64,000 bases of DNA from contig NC_073746.1 in the NCBI RefSeq assembly GCF_029784135.1, forward strand, positions 299,839,614 through 299,903,613. The letters run 5' to 3'. Both the position numbers and the translations under genes were made by a program. Position 1 is the stretch's first letter, and every line of letters starts with the position of its first letter. Origin of the DNA: Toxorhynchites rutilus septentrionalis. Lineage: Eukaryota > Arthropoda > Insecta > Diptera > Culicidae. Positions 40,610 through 53,040 of this stretch are shown one piece after another. Under the pieces are notes generated by a model, which saw only the letters and a list, made by a program, of their open reading frames with translations, made no database searches and was not told the origin of the DNA.

Positions 40610-43464
40610 CCACTTCTAATTCATCATCTGCTCGCGCTCTCCTGCTTTGCTCGGCTTCAATGCTGGTTCATTCATTTTCGAGATCTGGTCTATTGTAATA
40701 AACACTCTTTCAAACGAAGTAACACTCTTTCAAACGAAGCTGTTGAAAATAACTGGTTCTTGGCTATTTCAGTTGAAAGAGGCATGCAGATGGGAAATTA
40801 TGGAATTATATATCATTCCCCCAGTTCTAGTGACCAGCGTTTTCTAGATATTTTGGAAAACTGGTGGGAAAGCATTGTTGATTGCAGTAAGTTAAATATA
40901 ATTGCTGGTGATTTTAACATTGACTGGCTTATTGCCCGAAGTTCGAATCAATTGAAACAATTATCACATTACTTTACCTTAAAACAATCTGTTAACGAAG
41001 CCACTAGAATATCTAAATATAGTAGAACTCTAATAGATCACGTGTATTCTAATTTTGCCACTGTCCATTCTTCTACACAGGCCAAATTAAAAATAACTGA
41101 TCATGAGACAATTTTTGTTTACATTGAGAATGGACAGTATGACCGTGACGGAAATAGAATAAAAATTAAAAACTGGAATAGATATTCCAAAGAAGCCATG
41201 TCTCAGCTTGTTTCGACAAGCCTGGATTTTGAAGCAATGACGGGACACCTGAATGATAAAGCAGCTGTTCTGACCGATATTCTGAGAGAGTGTACCAATA
41301 AATTAGTGGTTGAAAAATATATTGAATTAAACAATTCGAACAGCTGGTACTCTTTTGATCTGCTGCGTCTCAAACACAAAAGAGATAAAAAGTACAAAAA
41401 GTTTATAAAGACTAATTTAGAAAATGATTGGAATAGGTACACCTTCGCGCGGAATATATATTCACAGGTCTTGAAAAGGACTAGAAGTGAATATATACAG
41501 AGGAAAATCGATGAACATCAAAATAATAGCAAAGAACTATGGAAATTATTAAAAAAGTTATTAAATTCTAAAAATAGTACACCGCGATCCATAGTTTTCG
41601 AAGGGTCAGAAGAACAGTCAGACCAAACTATTGCCGATAAATTCAACAGTTATTTCGTCAATAGTGTTCTGCTGATCAACCAAAGTATTGACTTGGTCAG
41701 CGAACCTGACGAAATAATACAGCCGATTAATATCAATTGTAGACTAGATTGTTTTTCACCCATCACTTTTGCTGAGTTAAGAGATATTTGTTTTTCATTG
41801 CAAAAATCGGCTGGTATCGATAATGTCAACGCAAAAGTGATACAAGATTGCTTTCATGTCATTGGACACGATCTACTGGACCTAATTAATGAATCTTTAC
41901 TAACTGGGCACGTGCCAACGGTTTGGAAGGGATCCCTTGTGATTCCGATCCCCAAAGTTAATGGGACGGATAAAGCCGAAGAGTACCGCCCTATTAACAT
42001 GTTGCACACATTAGAAAAAATACTAGAACTTGTTGTGAAAGTCCAGCTGATGCATTATGTAGATAACAACAATTTGCTAATACCGGAACAGTCGGGATAT
42101 CGAGAGAGACACTCTTGTGAAACCGCTCTGAATCTGGTGTTAGCAAAATGGAAAGAGAATATCGAAGCGAAAGAGACTATATTTGCGGTATTTCTGGATC
42201 TTAAACGCGCTTTTGAAACAATTTCTAGGCCCTTGTTACAAACATTGGAGCGCAATGGAATTGTAGGAATGTCGTACAAATGGTTCGAAAGCTATTTGTG
42301 CGACAGAACTCAAAAGACTCGTTTTAATGATTCTATTTCCGATCCCATCGGCAACTCACTCGGGGTGCCGCAGGGAAGTGTCTTAGGGCCCATTTTGTTT
42401 ATTTTATATATAAATGATCTGCGACGGGTTTTTCGATATTGTGATATTAATTTGTTCGCGGATGATACTGTCCTGTTCATCGCAGCTAAGGATATAAAAG
42501 AAACCGAGGATCACATAAACGAAGATTTGCATTCTCTGGCTCAGTGGCTTAAATTTAAACAATTGAAATTAAATGTTGGCAAAACAAAATACATGCTGAT
42601 TTCTTCAGTGAACTCCAGTATTGACGTAAATTTTGAAATAGATGGTGAGACATTAGAACGCGTGAATGAAATCAAATACCTAGGAGTTATCATTGATGAC
42701 AATTTAACCTTCAAGTCTCACATTAATAATGTCATCAAGAAGATTGCCAAGAAATACGGCGTTTTGTGTCGTTTGAAAAAAGAACTGACGGTGAACAGTA
42801 AAATTAAATTGTATAAATCATTGATCTCACCGCACATAGACTTTTGCTCGTCGATCCTATTCCTTGCAAACAATACACAATTAACGAGATTGCAGCGTTT
42901 ACAAAATAAGATTATGCGTTTGATTTTAAGATGTAGTAGATACACTTCCTCTAATTTGATGTTGGACGCGCTACAGTGGCTATCTGTGAAGCAAAGAATT
43001 TATTACTTGACAATGGTGTTCGTCTTCAAAATTTTAAACGGTATGCTGCCTCGATACTTGTGTGATCGAATTGAAAGAGGAAGTGATGTTCATAGATACA
43101 ATACTAGAAACGCGGATGATGCAAGAACACCTAACTTTATATTCAGTAGGTCGCAGAACTCGTTGTTATACAAAGGAATACATTTTTTCAATTCGATGCC
43201 CAGAGAAATAAAACGTGCGGCAACAATGGCAGAGTTTAAGAGAATGTGTATTTCCCACGTAAAATCTGTTTTGTAAACAGGTTCTCGTAATTTTTTGTCA
43301 AATGATTTATTTATGTTTAATATCAATTGAAATTAGAAAAATATTTACAGGTATCTCAAACTGCCATGTTCGTACTGATGATGATGATGTTTTTTTGTTG
43401 TTAAATTTGTATTGTTAAATTTGTTAAAATTGTAGATTATTTAAAAAAAAAAAAAAAAAAAAAA
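40610..43464 (+). mobile_element. CR1/L2-like non-LTR retrotransposon, 5'-truncated, A-tailed
   Basis: It comprises the long ORF described below, a 3' UTR and a run of 22 A (43443-43464). The frame stays open upstream to about 40610, where the endonuclease N-terminus is missing, so truncation at insertion is likely. A perfect 19-base tandem duplication (40701-40739) lies in the 5' part. Confidence 0.75.
40760..43276 (+). CDS. Endonuclease (C-terminal half) plus reverse transcriptase of a CR1/L2-like element
   Basis: The frame is open for more than 830 codons with no internal stop. No ATG marks its start; the first residues are truncated endonuclease. Landmarks are IAGDFNIDWL and LIDHVYSN with ITDHETI (endonuclease, about residues 45-120), WKGSLVIPIPK and YRPINMLHTLEKILE, HSCETALNLVLAKWK, FLDLKRAFETI, LGVPQGSVLGPILFILYINDL, and the catalytic FADD (near 42460), followed by IKYLGVIIDDNLTF and the C-terminal domain. 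It would nick DNA and copy its RNA at the nick. The missing endonuclease N-terminus should prevent that. Not a host gene. The minus-strand relic at 18530-19440 is related. Confidence 0.85.
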   Translation: MAISVERGMQMGNYGIIYHSPSSSDQRFLDILENWWESIVDCSKLNIIAGDFNIDWLIARSSNQLKQLSHYFTLKQSVNEATRISKYSRTLIDHVYSNFATVHSSTQAKLKITDHETIFVYIENGQYDRDGNRIKIKNWNRYSKEAMSQLVSTSLDFEAMTGHLNDKAAVLTDILRECTNKLVVEKYIELNNSNSWYSFDLLRLKHKRDKKYKKFIKTNLENDWNRYTFARNIYSQVLKRTRSEYIQRKIDEHQNNSKELWKLLKKLLNSKNSTPRSIVFEGSEEQSDQTIADKFNSYFVNSVLLINQSIDLVSEPDEIIQPININCRLDCFSPITFAELRDICFSLQKSAGIDNVNAKVIQDCFHVIGHDLLDLINESLLTGHVPTVWKGSLVIPIPKVNGTDKAEEYRPINMLHTLEKILELVVKVQLMHYVDNNNLLIPEQSGYRERHSCETALNLVLAKWKENIEAKETIFAVFLDLKRAFETISRPLLQTLERNGIVGMSYKWFESYLCDRTQKTRFNDSISDPIGNSLGVPQGSVLGPILFILYINDLRRVFRYCDINLFADDTVLFIAAKDIKETEDHINEDLHSLAQWLKFKQLKLNVGKTKYMLISSVNSSIDVNFEIDGETLERVNEIKYLGVIIDDNLTFKSHINNVIKKIAKKYGVLCRLKKELTVNSKIKLYKSLISPHIDFCSSILFLANNTQLTRLQRLQNKIMRLILRCSRYTSSNLMLDALQWLSVKQRIYYLTMVFVFKILNGMLPRYLCDRIERGSDVHRYNTRNADDARTPNFIFSRSQNSLLYKGIHFFNSMPREIKRAATMAEFKRMCISHVKSVL

Positions 43465-43639
43465 TTAGCGTTGTCTACGAAAGTTTGAGCCTCGCGCGCG
43501 TTTGGTGGGTCTGGACAAATGTTAATAATGAACACTGGCAGAAAACTGACACATAATGAAATTTTTATATAGGGTCTGGAGTGGAAACTGGAATTGGGAT
43601 AGCTCATTCGGAATTGTCGTAAACTATCTTTCATCAGAT
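43465..43639. other. Spacer after the A-tail
   Basis: No gene is seen. A target duplication for the retrotransposon could not be defined because its 5' end is uncertain. Confidence 0.3.
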
Positions 43640-44030
43640 GGTTATATCGATTATTTCTGATTGTAGCAGATCTCTTTCATGTTCTAAGTAGAAACTTTTA
43701 GATATTGGGTTCAATTCCCAATCAGTCAAGGATCTTCCCGGGTTGGAAATTTTCTTGACATGCCTCAGAAAAAACATTGGGCCTGAAGTTGAGACTATGA
43801 CTATGGCAATGTCAATATGGATAGGAACATTGTTTGTTTTTTCGCAGTTTGTGCCTATTTTTACTGTTCTATTAATAGATATTTATGCCTGCAACAGATC
43901 CAGTTCGCTTCGTTTTTTTTTATAATACTGGTCTCTTGATATTTTTAAACTTAATTATTATCTATAAGATAAATCGTCCTGCTCAAACCTTTGTAGGGGT
44001 ATGAGGTGGGCCATCATCATCATCATCATC
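43640..44030 (+). mobile_element. tRNA-derived SINE, family B, copy 2, with CAT repeat tail
   Basis: GGGTTCAATTCCCAATC (box B, near 43708), GTCAAGGATCTTCCCGGG, TTGGAAATTTTCTTGACATG and CTTTGTAGGGGTATGAGGTGG appear in the same order as on the minus strand at 17395-17715. The copy ends in (CAT)n at about 44012-44030. Confidence 0.6.
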
Positions 44031-44144
44031 ATTCATCTATTGTAATGTTCGGCTTCGGGTCCAGTCGATTGACAATGTTCGGCTTCGTGTTAAGACGATT
44101 CTTAGAATTCGACATCGGCCCTAACCTTATTTGTCACCACGTGT

Positions 44145-44631
44145 TCACCCATCCTTGGCTATCGATGTAGGGGAAGTCTGCTGATCACTGCATGTTTTCG
44201 CGGTTTTCCGGGGAGTTGCTGAACGGGATCGCCTTTGCTGAATTTGTGTCAGAATGGATTCTCTTGGCATAGCGAAGATTTTCTTTGCTCCCGTTTGTCC
44301 TGAACCAGCTGGATCGGCTGTTTGTCCAGTTTGATTTCTTGTCCGTTTCAATTGCTCCTTTTATTTAATCACTTGTCACCTCGCTCCACTTTCCTCGTTT
44401 TTTCTGAATATTATCCATTGCCTTTTGTGGTTGACTATCATTTTGATCGTCTTCCATGTCGCCATTGCTTTGGCCTGGAAGCTTCGGGAACTCTTCCGGT
44501 CGGATTATAGATTGACTGTGTGCCACGTCATTGACGTCATTGACGAGGCTCGAATCACTTCCGCCACTGCTGCCATTTCCGCTGATGCTTACATTGCCAT
44601 TCGATCCCTTGTTGTTCGCATTTGAACCCAA
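44145..44631 (-). pseudogene. Ser/Gly/Asn-rich frame, possibly ORF1 N-terminus of a non-LTR element
   Basis: A minus-strand frame starts MGSNANNKGSNGNVSISGNG and continues with an acidic segment (EEFPKLPGQSNGDMEDD) to a stop at 44365. A second frame (44351-44145) continues with basic, Ser/Thr-rich sequence. Low-complexity starts like this are common in gag-like ORF1 proteins, but there is no zinc knuckle here, so the assignment is weak. A host low-complexity exon is an alternative. Confidence 0.3.
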
Positions 44632-47314
44632 GTGATCGTTTAATTGTCTTATTCATTTCCAAAATGTTTCCTTTCAATTAGAGATGAGGTTATGTTATCC
44701 GGGAGAAGTCGCGTGTTGAATTATATCGCACAGCGTATTATTTGTTAATCAGAAGAGAGTTCGCTGATAAGCGTCCGTCTCGCATGAGATCTGAGCGTAA
44801 ACTGGCACTTGAATATAAGTTGAAGCATTGTTTGTTTACAATGGCACAAGCAAGTAAGATCATCGCCTGGAAGTTGGACAGAGTGTATATATGTGATGCA
44901 GAACAAGTATCACAATACAAATGACAGATATCAAAATGACACAAAAATCATAAAGTATTGTTAACCTTGCTCCAAAAAATCTATAAAACACTCTATACAC
45001 AAATCTTCTCAATTATCCCGCATACTGTAATACTAATTACAGATATAACAAACTTATAACAATAATACAATGCATTGCATTGTGATGACAATACGATTCC
45101 ACTCCATCATGTACGAGGACCTATATTATCGGTGAGAAAATCCCAAGTGTAGATCCTACACACATCAGGACACCGATATTTGTCGATTCGGATTGTGAAG
45201 CACTGGTTAGACGCCTTGTAAATCAGAGTATCCCAAACGGAATGTCATCTCATCATTAGTAGCGTTCATTCGCTTCTGTGCTAAAAAAAAAATCAGCTCG
45301 TCGCCATGGGTCGAAAAATACCCGAATCAAGCATGACGCTATCGGAAGACAAATGATCAGTTGATAGATCAGCTCCGACCGCGTCCATCGACAGGTGAAA
45401 GAACGAAGGAACTCACGAACGAAGAGCACAAAAGCGATTCGATTGGTACCACGGTTTTCGGTTAATTTGATAATCGTCAATCGGTTGGTCGATACGCTCT
45501 ATTGGATTTTGTTTCTCGGTTTGAGCTTCTGGGTCCAATCCCAGTACCACTCCACTCCAGAATGGGATGTGAACTGCTGTTGGTTAATCGTGGAGACGCC
45601 ATTTTGATTCGTTTGCCGGAGTTGACTTTGATTAATTCCATTTCGATTTATTTTTTCTCTCTCGACTTTATTTTATCCGCCCAATGTGGCATGTGTTATT
45701 TTGACGGGAACCGAAAGATCACCCGATCTCCTTATGGGGTAAATGGTTCTCGGTTTGTGGCTAATGGATTCCGTTCCTTTGCGTACACTTTTATATTTTT
45801 TGTGGTTGCTGCTAGAAGTCAACTTTCAGTAGGTTCTCGGGTTTCAATTGTTTCGGAAGAAAAATGAGCAATTCCTCCTTTCAAAATTTGTCATAATTTA
45901 CCAGCGATGGTTCGCCGAGGCTCCGAACACTTCTAACACCGGTCAACAGACTGTCCGCGGTCATTATTTATCTCTTTATCGATGAATTATCTAATGATTA
46001 ATCTGGCCCGGACAAACTCTCCTATTAATCATGGGATTCTTTTGTCTCCGGTACCGTTCGCAACTCAAACATGAAGCATCAAAAATGCGGCGTACAAAAA
46101 AGACCGTTAAATAGTTTTTTTACGGCCACGGATGAGCCAGGTTGGCCCCGAGGCGGAGAACGGTGCGCTTTCGAGCACTAATTGCCAACCATGTCAAAAG
46201 TCGTCGCATCATCGCTGTCGGCCGGTCGGTTGGTTACGGTCCGCTGGGCGTCGCATGTCCTTCACCGGGAACCGTTTGCTCCTATCGCACTTGTCCCATC
46301 GCGTCCCGGCGCGCCGTTCCCACATTTCATTAGCATCTCATTATCGCACACCAAGAGAGAAGAGGCACAAGTGCACTCGCGAGGGATCGTTGCGTGACGA
46401 TCCGGCCGCGCCGAGTGGCAATCAATCCTTGGGGTTGCAGTGCCGCGGGAAGGAATTTACGGTTCGTGACAATGTAGGACAGCCGACCAAATTGGGTCAT
46501 TAATGGAGACGTATTGTACGTAATTACGTCGAAGGGGAGCCAGGAAACGCAACGCATGTAATCCTATTAATCACCACGTAATTCCTCGCCGCTTTGCATC
46601 AATCATTATAATTCCCCAACGATAATCGCTCGGCTTTCCACCGGAGGTGGAATCACCTTGCATAGCCACACGGATTTCAGCGCTTCACCACACAAACGAT
46701 TACGGATGGCGACAGAAATGTACCCTTCCGATCCTGCCGGATAGCACCAAACTGCACACGTGATTAAGTGTCGTCGGAGTGCAGCTTTTCCATCGGGCGA
46801 TGAATAATTCCTCAGCATCCGCCGCCACTGTTAATTTATGCACACCAGATTCCTGCAATTGCAGCCCGTGTGTGTGTGTGTGTATGTACCTCAAAAGCGG
46901 TGGCATAATTCCCGATGGGATTTACTTAGCTGAGCGTAAAATTATCCGCGTTCTTCGCTCCGAACGTTGTTGCACTCCCCGTGTTTAGTAAACGGCGATG
47001 GGTAAAATTTTAGGGTGGATTTTGTTTTCACTTGAGCGTTATATTGGCGATTTTACTTTTCTCAAATTCATTTATTTTTACAGACTATTTTCCTAAATGA
47101 CTAAATTCATGTTACGTTTTCCGCCACACAAAAAAAGACAAAAAGCTGTGTCGGGGAACAGAGATTTCTCCGAGAGCGTGTCTTTCGAATGTTTGGACAA
47201 CATCCGAAATCGGAGGTAGCTACATGAAGAACTGCTTGCCAAAAAATTTTGCTCTAGTAAAAAATCACCATAAGAATGAACATTTTGTGTTCTGGCCGGA
47301 CCTAGCCTCTAACA

Positions 47315-47334
47315 CAGGGGTTCTCAAACTAGTT
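47315..47334 (+). repeat. Possible hAT-type terminal motif
   Basis: ACAGGGGTTCTCAAACTAG matches the common hAT end motif, followed by GAGACCCC. The partner end was not identified. A similar word is at 21912. Confidence 0.35.
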
Positions 47335-47457
47335 TGGGCAAGAGACCCCTTTTCCAGAAAGAAGTCATACCCCTATAGTCAAATTTCTCTGAGAGTCCTA
47401 TCTTTATTGAATAATTATCAATTTGAAAAAAAACAGTTAGCTAAATGAGCAAAAAGC

Positions 47458-47490
47458 CACGAGTTCAATTCTCACTCCCGACGTTCTTCT
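47458..47490 (+). repeat. SINE family A fragment
   Basis: CACGAGTTCAATTCTCACTC, then CCGACGTTCTTC, repeats the box B region of the SINE at 25841-25997. The head and tail are missing. Confidence 0.5.
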
Positions 47491-48196
47491 GTAACTTCTA
47501 GAAAACTTAACGCATATCGATGGGATGTACATCATTTTTAAGCTACAACTTTCAGGTATTAAAATATATTTCGTACATATTTTTATCTTGGTGTGAGCAG
47601 GTGTAGTGGGAAACAATATCGGACAGAAATGAAAAATCTATTTTTCTCTGTTTTTTCAAAGATTTTCTAGACCAACACATTTTATTGCTAACCAACTCAA
47701 CAGCAAATCCAATTTACCTTATCAATAATCAGCTTTCATTTAGTTCCTAGAACGCTCCTGTAGGACCTTCCCATACAGAGATATTTCAGTTGGAATGAAA
47801 AATTACCCTCTCGTCTTTGATGATGAATTATTCAAAAAACAACCAACGCACCGCAAATCGAAAGACAGTTCTGAAAACTCCATTAAATTTTGCACTTTTT
47901 TTTATTATTATTTTTTGACTTTATTCTTCATTCACTTTATTGTAGTTTACTTTATTTAGCTATGTGAACACGTTGTAATCTCTTGAATTAAATTAGTAGA
48001 TGAGTATATTATCATTCAAGCTCCAACTTATTTCGAATATTTTTTAAGAACGCAAAAGTAATTAAGAACCTAAGGGCAAGCTCGTTATACAGTAAAATAT
48101 CAGGAGCATATTTTGGACATAAAGGGCCTGGCCGGGTAAGGGAGTAAAAAGTGCCCCCAAACCAAATCACTAGCTGTATGGCAAATATTGTAAAGA

Positions 48197-48696
48197 NNNN
48201 NNNNNNNNNNNNNNNNNNNNNNNNNNNNNNNNNNNNNNNNNNNNNNNNNNNNNNNNNNNNNNNNNNNNNNNNNNNNNNNNNNNNNNNNNNNNNNNNNNNN
48301 NNNNNNNNNNNNNNNNNNNNNNNNNNNNNNNNNNNNNNNNNNNNNNNNNNNNNNNNNNNNNNNNNNNNNNNNNNNNNNNNNNNNNNNNNNNNNNNNNNNN
48401 NNNNNNNNNNNNNNNNNNNNNNNNNNNNNNNNNNNNNNNNNNNNNNNNNNNNNNNNNNNNNNNNNNNNNNNNNNNNNNNNNNNNNNNNNNNNNNNNNNNN
48501 NNNNNNNNNNNNNNNNNNNNNNNNNNNNNNNNNNNNNNNNNNNNNNNNNNNNNNNNNNNNNNNNNNNNNNNNNNNNNNNNNNNNNNNNNNNNNNNNNNNN
48601 NNNNNNNNNNNNNNNNNNNNNNNNNNNNNNNNNNNNNNNNNNNNNNNNNNNNNNNNNNNNNNNNNNNNNNNNNNNNNNNNNNNNNNNNNNNNNNNN
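48197..48696. other. Assembly gap, 500 N
   Basis: Exactly 500 N bases, a conventional gap size, so the true length is unknown. Translations across it are meaningless. Confidence 0.99.
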
Positions 48697-49435
48697 CTCC
48701 GTTGAGAGGACAAATTCTGCGAGGGTGGCTGTGACCGGTCAAGTTGGAGGGCAATTCATAATCGGTTCACGTCTCGACGGGTAAATGGATGTCTGCGAAA
48801 TGGACATAAGCGCAGTGGAAAGAAATGGAGAAAAAAAATATTGAGAAAAAGGGAAGGATCAACACTATTCAGCGTTGTAAACTCGAGAAGTGCATGAGCA
48901 CAGCCGCCCCCTGAAGTAGTCGCCTAGATGTGGTCCCAGGGGGAATGAGGCAACGAGTAGAGGGCTTGGTTTTGCGCTCCCCTTTGCGCTCTTCTTAACA
49001 GAAGCCCTTTATATTAATATTTCCGGTCTCGATTCGCTTAGCTGTCGTTCTTGATGGAGATAGTTTCGTCAGGGTCATGCAAAACCATACCACACACAAA
49101 ATTCCTGAACAATTATTTCTTGTTGAGCCGATGATAGCCTAGTTTGATAATTCCCCATACAATTGTGTAGTTCAGAACCTTTATTGAATGGCGTCAGATT
49201 GAGGTAATGATTACAATCCCAGAGACATCAGCGAGTAAGGTTCTAGTTTTCATCAATTTAAACCGTTAACACATCATAGAATTGTGATATATAGCATGGA
49301 AAACAAATCTTAGGGAATTTCCGATTCGTTTGGTATATAAATCGTCGAAATCAGCTCGCGACAAAAATAGTTATTAACGTTAACTTTATTTCTTAAAAAC
49401 GTGACCTGTTTTCTGATTTGGCACCCTTAATGAAA
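48697..49435. other. Spacer after the gap
   Basis: No coding signal was recognised. A GC-richer block at about 48890-48990 is followed by AT-rich DNA. Confidence 0.35.
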
Positions 49436-52121
49436 GACGTAGTTCTACGTCAAAATGAACTAAATTCGGAGAGAATTTTGTATTTTGTGGCAAATATGGA
49501 CGTCTAGGATTTTGACGTAAGGCTACGTCTTTGATTTCTATATAGAGGGGTCACTCTACGAAAATGAAACGAAAAATTAAGGAAGTAAGCGAATGAAGTA
49601 TAGCTGAACTGAATCATGTGGAAGGCAGATTGCGTTGGACGATACGGATGAATATAACGAGAATGCTTGAAGGAAACTAAAAAAGATAAAGATATTGCCA
49701 TTCACAAGTAAAATGCATGTAACGCGTGGCTTATTTTGTTAATGTATGCTCAATTTTGAATACAAAATTAGGATTGGTTTCATTATTGCAATTAAGTTAG
49801 ATTTTCGGCAAAGCTATAATTTTTCAATTTATGTATATATTTTCTGTTTATCAGAAAATAATCCAGACTAATCAGAAACAATTCCTGAATTGAGTAAACG
49901 AATAATTTTCTAGTGAGAAAACAAATTGAAAAAGTCAAAGGAGGGTTGTGTCCGAGACACGACCGCATAGTTGACGTAGGATTCCGTTAGGCTATCTGTT
50001 GATTTTGAATATGTTTGAAGAATTACTTCGTTAAACTCTTTGATAATGATTTGGTGGCCCTGAAAAAGTCAATTTTGTTTGGTTGTTGGGTATTGTTTGT
50101 TCACTCCACCAGTCTTTACCGAGTGATTATGACAAAAGTATCGCAACTGTCGTTGGGTTGTGCATATCAGATAGAAGATGCCGAAGTGGACTGAGATATG
50201 ATGAAAACCGCCCTTTGTGACCATAGACGAGATGTCAAATGTTTTTCTACCCATGCTCAACTCACGGTTGTCATCAACTGTTTTTAGTTCACAAACACGG
50301 TCAACATCAAATAACTTCTATACACTTTATTTCTCATTTTGTTTTTTTTTGTACCAAAGACACGATACTCTTTATATTAAATTATCTGAAGAAAACTCAA
50401 CACGACCTATCGCGTGGCGTGAGTCTCTAGAACTCTCTTAACACTGGTTACTAAAGTCCTAAGCTAGTAGTTACAACAATTTGTGTAGAGTTTCACTGGG
50501 AGGAGCCAAGTTGATTTCAAAGGGGAATAGCCAATCAATCGAATGCAGTGTTCGATGTGAATGGGGTCAAGAAATAATAATGCTTACTGCACTCGTAAGC
50601 GCGCATATCGATTTCATGGGAAATCGTAAAGTGTCACGACGACTTTGTATATGGTCGCGTATTTCATCAGAATAGAACTAGGTTTGTTTTGGCTACTGGT
50701 TTATTGCCTTTAGCTGCGCGCGATATGATGTAAGAGTACATTCATATCGTCAGCGCACGTTGGCTTGTTTCTATGAATGAATGTGGGGAAAAGCAATTAA
50801 CTAAATAATGCAGTTGTGCTTGAGGAATGTTTCATGGGAATTGTAAATCGAAGTGACTACGCATGAGTCATTTATTAAGAAACAATCAACTGCTTATGAG
50901 GATGGGTTTTGGGGATGGATTTAAAAAATGGGTTATGGAATGATATATGGCCTATGAAATATGGGATTTGAAATGAGATTTGGAAATGGAATTTGAAATC
51001 ATACTACAGATGCCTCCTGTGTTATGTATGGATGAAATAAAGGAAAAAACTCACCAATGTAATATAAGATAATAACCAATACCGAACACGCCTTCTAGCT
51101 TCTATTTCATCGAAGCTAAATACATGAAATGAAATGGGAAATGAGAACACAATTATCAATTTTTCTCATCAGTAAAAACATGTTATTTCAATATAGAGAA
51201 AACATATTTGAAATGGAAAAGGTAATTTTGTTTCAATATTTTTTTACTTTCTGAGTGTTTACTCAACACAATGCGAATATTAATTGGACTAACAACACCT
51301 AATTCTATATGTAGAAAATATGGGAAATCACCTTTTCGAATATTTCCTCACCTTTACAATTTTTTTTCTCGCCGCATGAACTTTCCTTGGGTGAAAATGA
51401 ACACAAAACAGACACCTTAAACCGAACGACCCGTTCTCGAACGGGAACACACCTTGGTTTTTATTTATGGACATTTAAATACTTTTTTTCATTTATCAAG
51501 TTATTTTCAACACAACTGCTACCATATACAATTCTACAATTACACTTGTGCTGAATTTTTCACAATACACGATCGGTCATTGATATGAAATATCACGAAG
51601 CCACCAACATTAATTTTCCAAATTTTATTTGCTAGAATTAATCGTATCACTCACTCTACTTGCAATATAAAAATGCCCCCTACTTGCACATATTTGCAAT
51701 GCCGATTTCCCTTGGGCACCTTGGTTTTGATGTCTCTGTTGGGGAACACATTTCGATGGGATCAAAAGCTCCCCCTACTTTCATGTATTTGTAATGTTGA
51801 TTTCCCCCAGGTAGCTTGGTTGTGATTTCTCTGTTAGGGAACCGCCGCATGTGTCGTCAATTTCGGCCAATTAGAAGTGGATATTTCCGTTAGGGGTTGA
51901 GATTTTTCTATTGTTCGATAGTTAGTTTTATGACATGTATTATTTTATTCAATATAAAAAAATATTATGAAGTGCCGAAATCGATTGACATAAAATTTCA
52001 TCAATCCATCATGACATGACTGAGCAATAAGCGTTTGAAATTGGACAATTTTCACGATGTGCTCGATTTTAGATTTTCAATTTGGAACCCAATATGTTCC
52101 CGAAAGACGTAATCCTACGTC
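49436..52121. repeat. Region bounded by GACGTAG-type palindromic ends
   Basis: GACGTAGTTCTACGTC (49436-49451), GACGTAAGGCTACGTC (49514-49529), TTGACGTAGGATTCCG (49971-49986) and GACGTAATCCTACGTC (52106-52121) share the end motif of the element at 37883. 49514 to 52121 could be one element with inverted ends, but no internal TIR extension proves it. Purine-rich simple sequence lies at about 50900-51000. Confidence 0.4.
51670..51850. repeat. Direct duplication, about 100-base unit
   Basis: CCCCCTACTTGCACATATTTG with GATTTCCC, GCACCTTGGTTTTGATGTC and TCTCTGTTGGGGAAC is followed by a diverged second copy (CCCCCTACTTTCATGTATTTG, GCTTGGTTGTGATTTCTCTG, TTAGGGAAC). Confidence 0.6.
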
Positions 52122-53040
52122 AAAAAACTGTAGTCATCAAAGTGAACTGCTTTGCTCATCTCTACTCCATGGTTTGGTTTCCTTATTCGTTCTTATATAT
52201 TTGTTCGTGGCGGACAAAGTGAGTCGATGCGTATCAAGTATTATTCTATATTTATCGATTGCAAACGCTTATCAGAATTAAGGAAGAGGAGATGCCTTGG
52301 AAGATGGCGATAATCTGTTACCCTCAAAGTGTCGACGAGAGCCTTTGCGGTCGTGTTAAATTTTTATATGGGTGTCGTACTGGTCAACATTCTTTTCCCT
52401 TGAAAGAGCATTCAACACTGAATGTCTCATGTAAGATTATGAAAGCTAAATAAGATCTGTTTATCTGTCTAGAACTGTATTTATTGAACAATGTGCTTTA
52501 ATGCGGTGTTACCTCGTTTCATCCTTTTACTATAGTTGTTGTGTCCGGTGTATCGTAACTACTCAGCATCGTAACTATCCTCTTTTCGTATTACCCTGAT
52601 CTCTTTTGTTCATACTGAGTAGCGTTATCTGTCATTTATAGAAGTTCCATATTAGCTCGTGAAAAGATTCACTAGACATCAAGATTCGGTAAGAAAAAAT
52701 GTAAACTGATACATGGTTGAATAAAGTATAGGATTAGTATGAAATAAGAAAAAAACAGTTCAGTCTATATAACAAACGGTCATCATTTGAAGTATATAAT
52801 AAGTAGAATTTACGGATTTCTGAATAGCTCAAAAACTAAATTCGAAAGAAATTGTACACGAGTCCTACGACCCTTCTTCTTTTTTTTAAATATTTATTTC
52901 GTTCTCAGCTAAATATATAGCTAAATTTTATAGATGAAATTAGATGAAAACAATCACGTTAATAATAAGTTGTTACTAAGAAGTATTTTGCATTTTTCTT
53001 TTTACGCTTTTTATTGACAGGAGTACCGTTTTGTCTCATA
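52122..53040. other. AT-rich spacer, no gene
   Basis: Short frames are present (for example 52057-52453), but none has a motif. Confidence 0.4.

Larger units (their letters stand above)
44640..48196. other. GC-richer, little-repeated DNA, no gene recognised
   Basis: About 45250-47000 has a higher G+C content than the rest of the window, no obvious repeats except a (GT)n run at about 46868-46884, and only short overlapping frames. It could hold non-coding regulatory DNA of a gene outside the window. A SINE box-B fragment (GAGTTCAATTCTCACTCCCG, near 47461) is embedded near the end. Confidence 0.35.

Noticed and set aside
40760..43276. Long ORF as a host gene
   Set aside because: The endonuclease and RT motifs, 5' truncation and A-tail show it is a retrotransposon.
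44742..44924. 60-codon frame MLIRREFADKRPSRMRSERK
   Set aside because: Short, with no family motif and a shadow frame opposite; not supported.
48012..48754. Frames of about 190-230 codons spanning the gap
   Set aside because: They consist mostly of N and carry no information.
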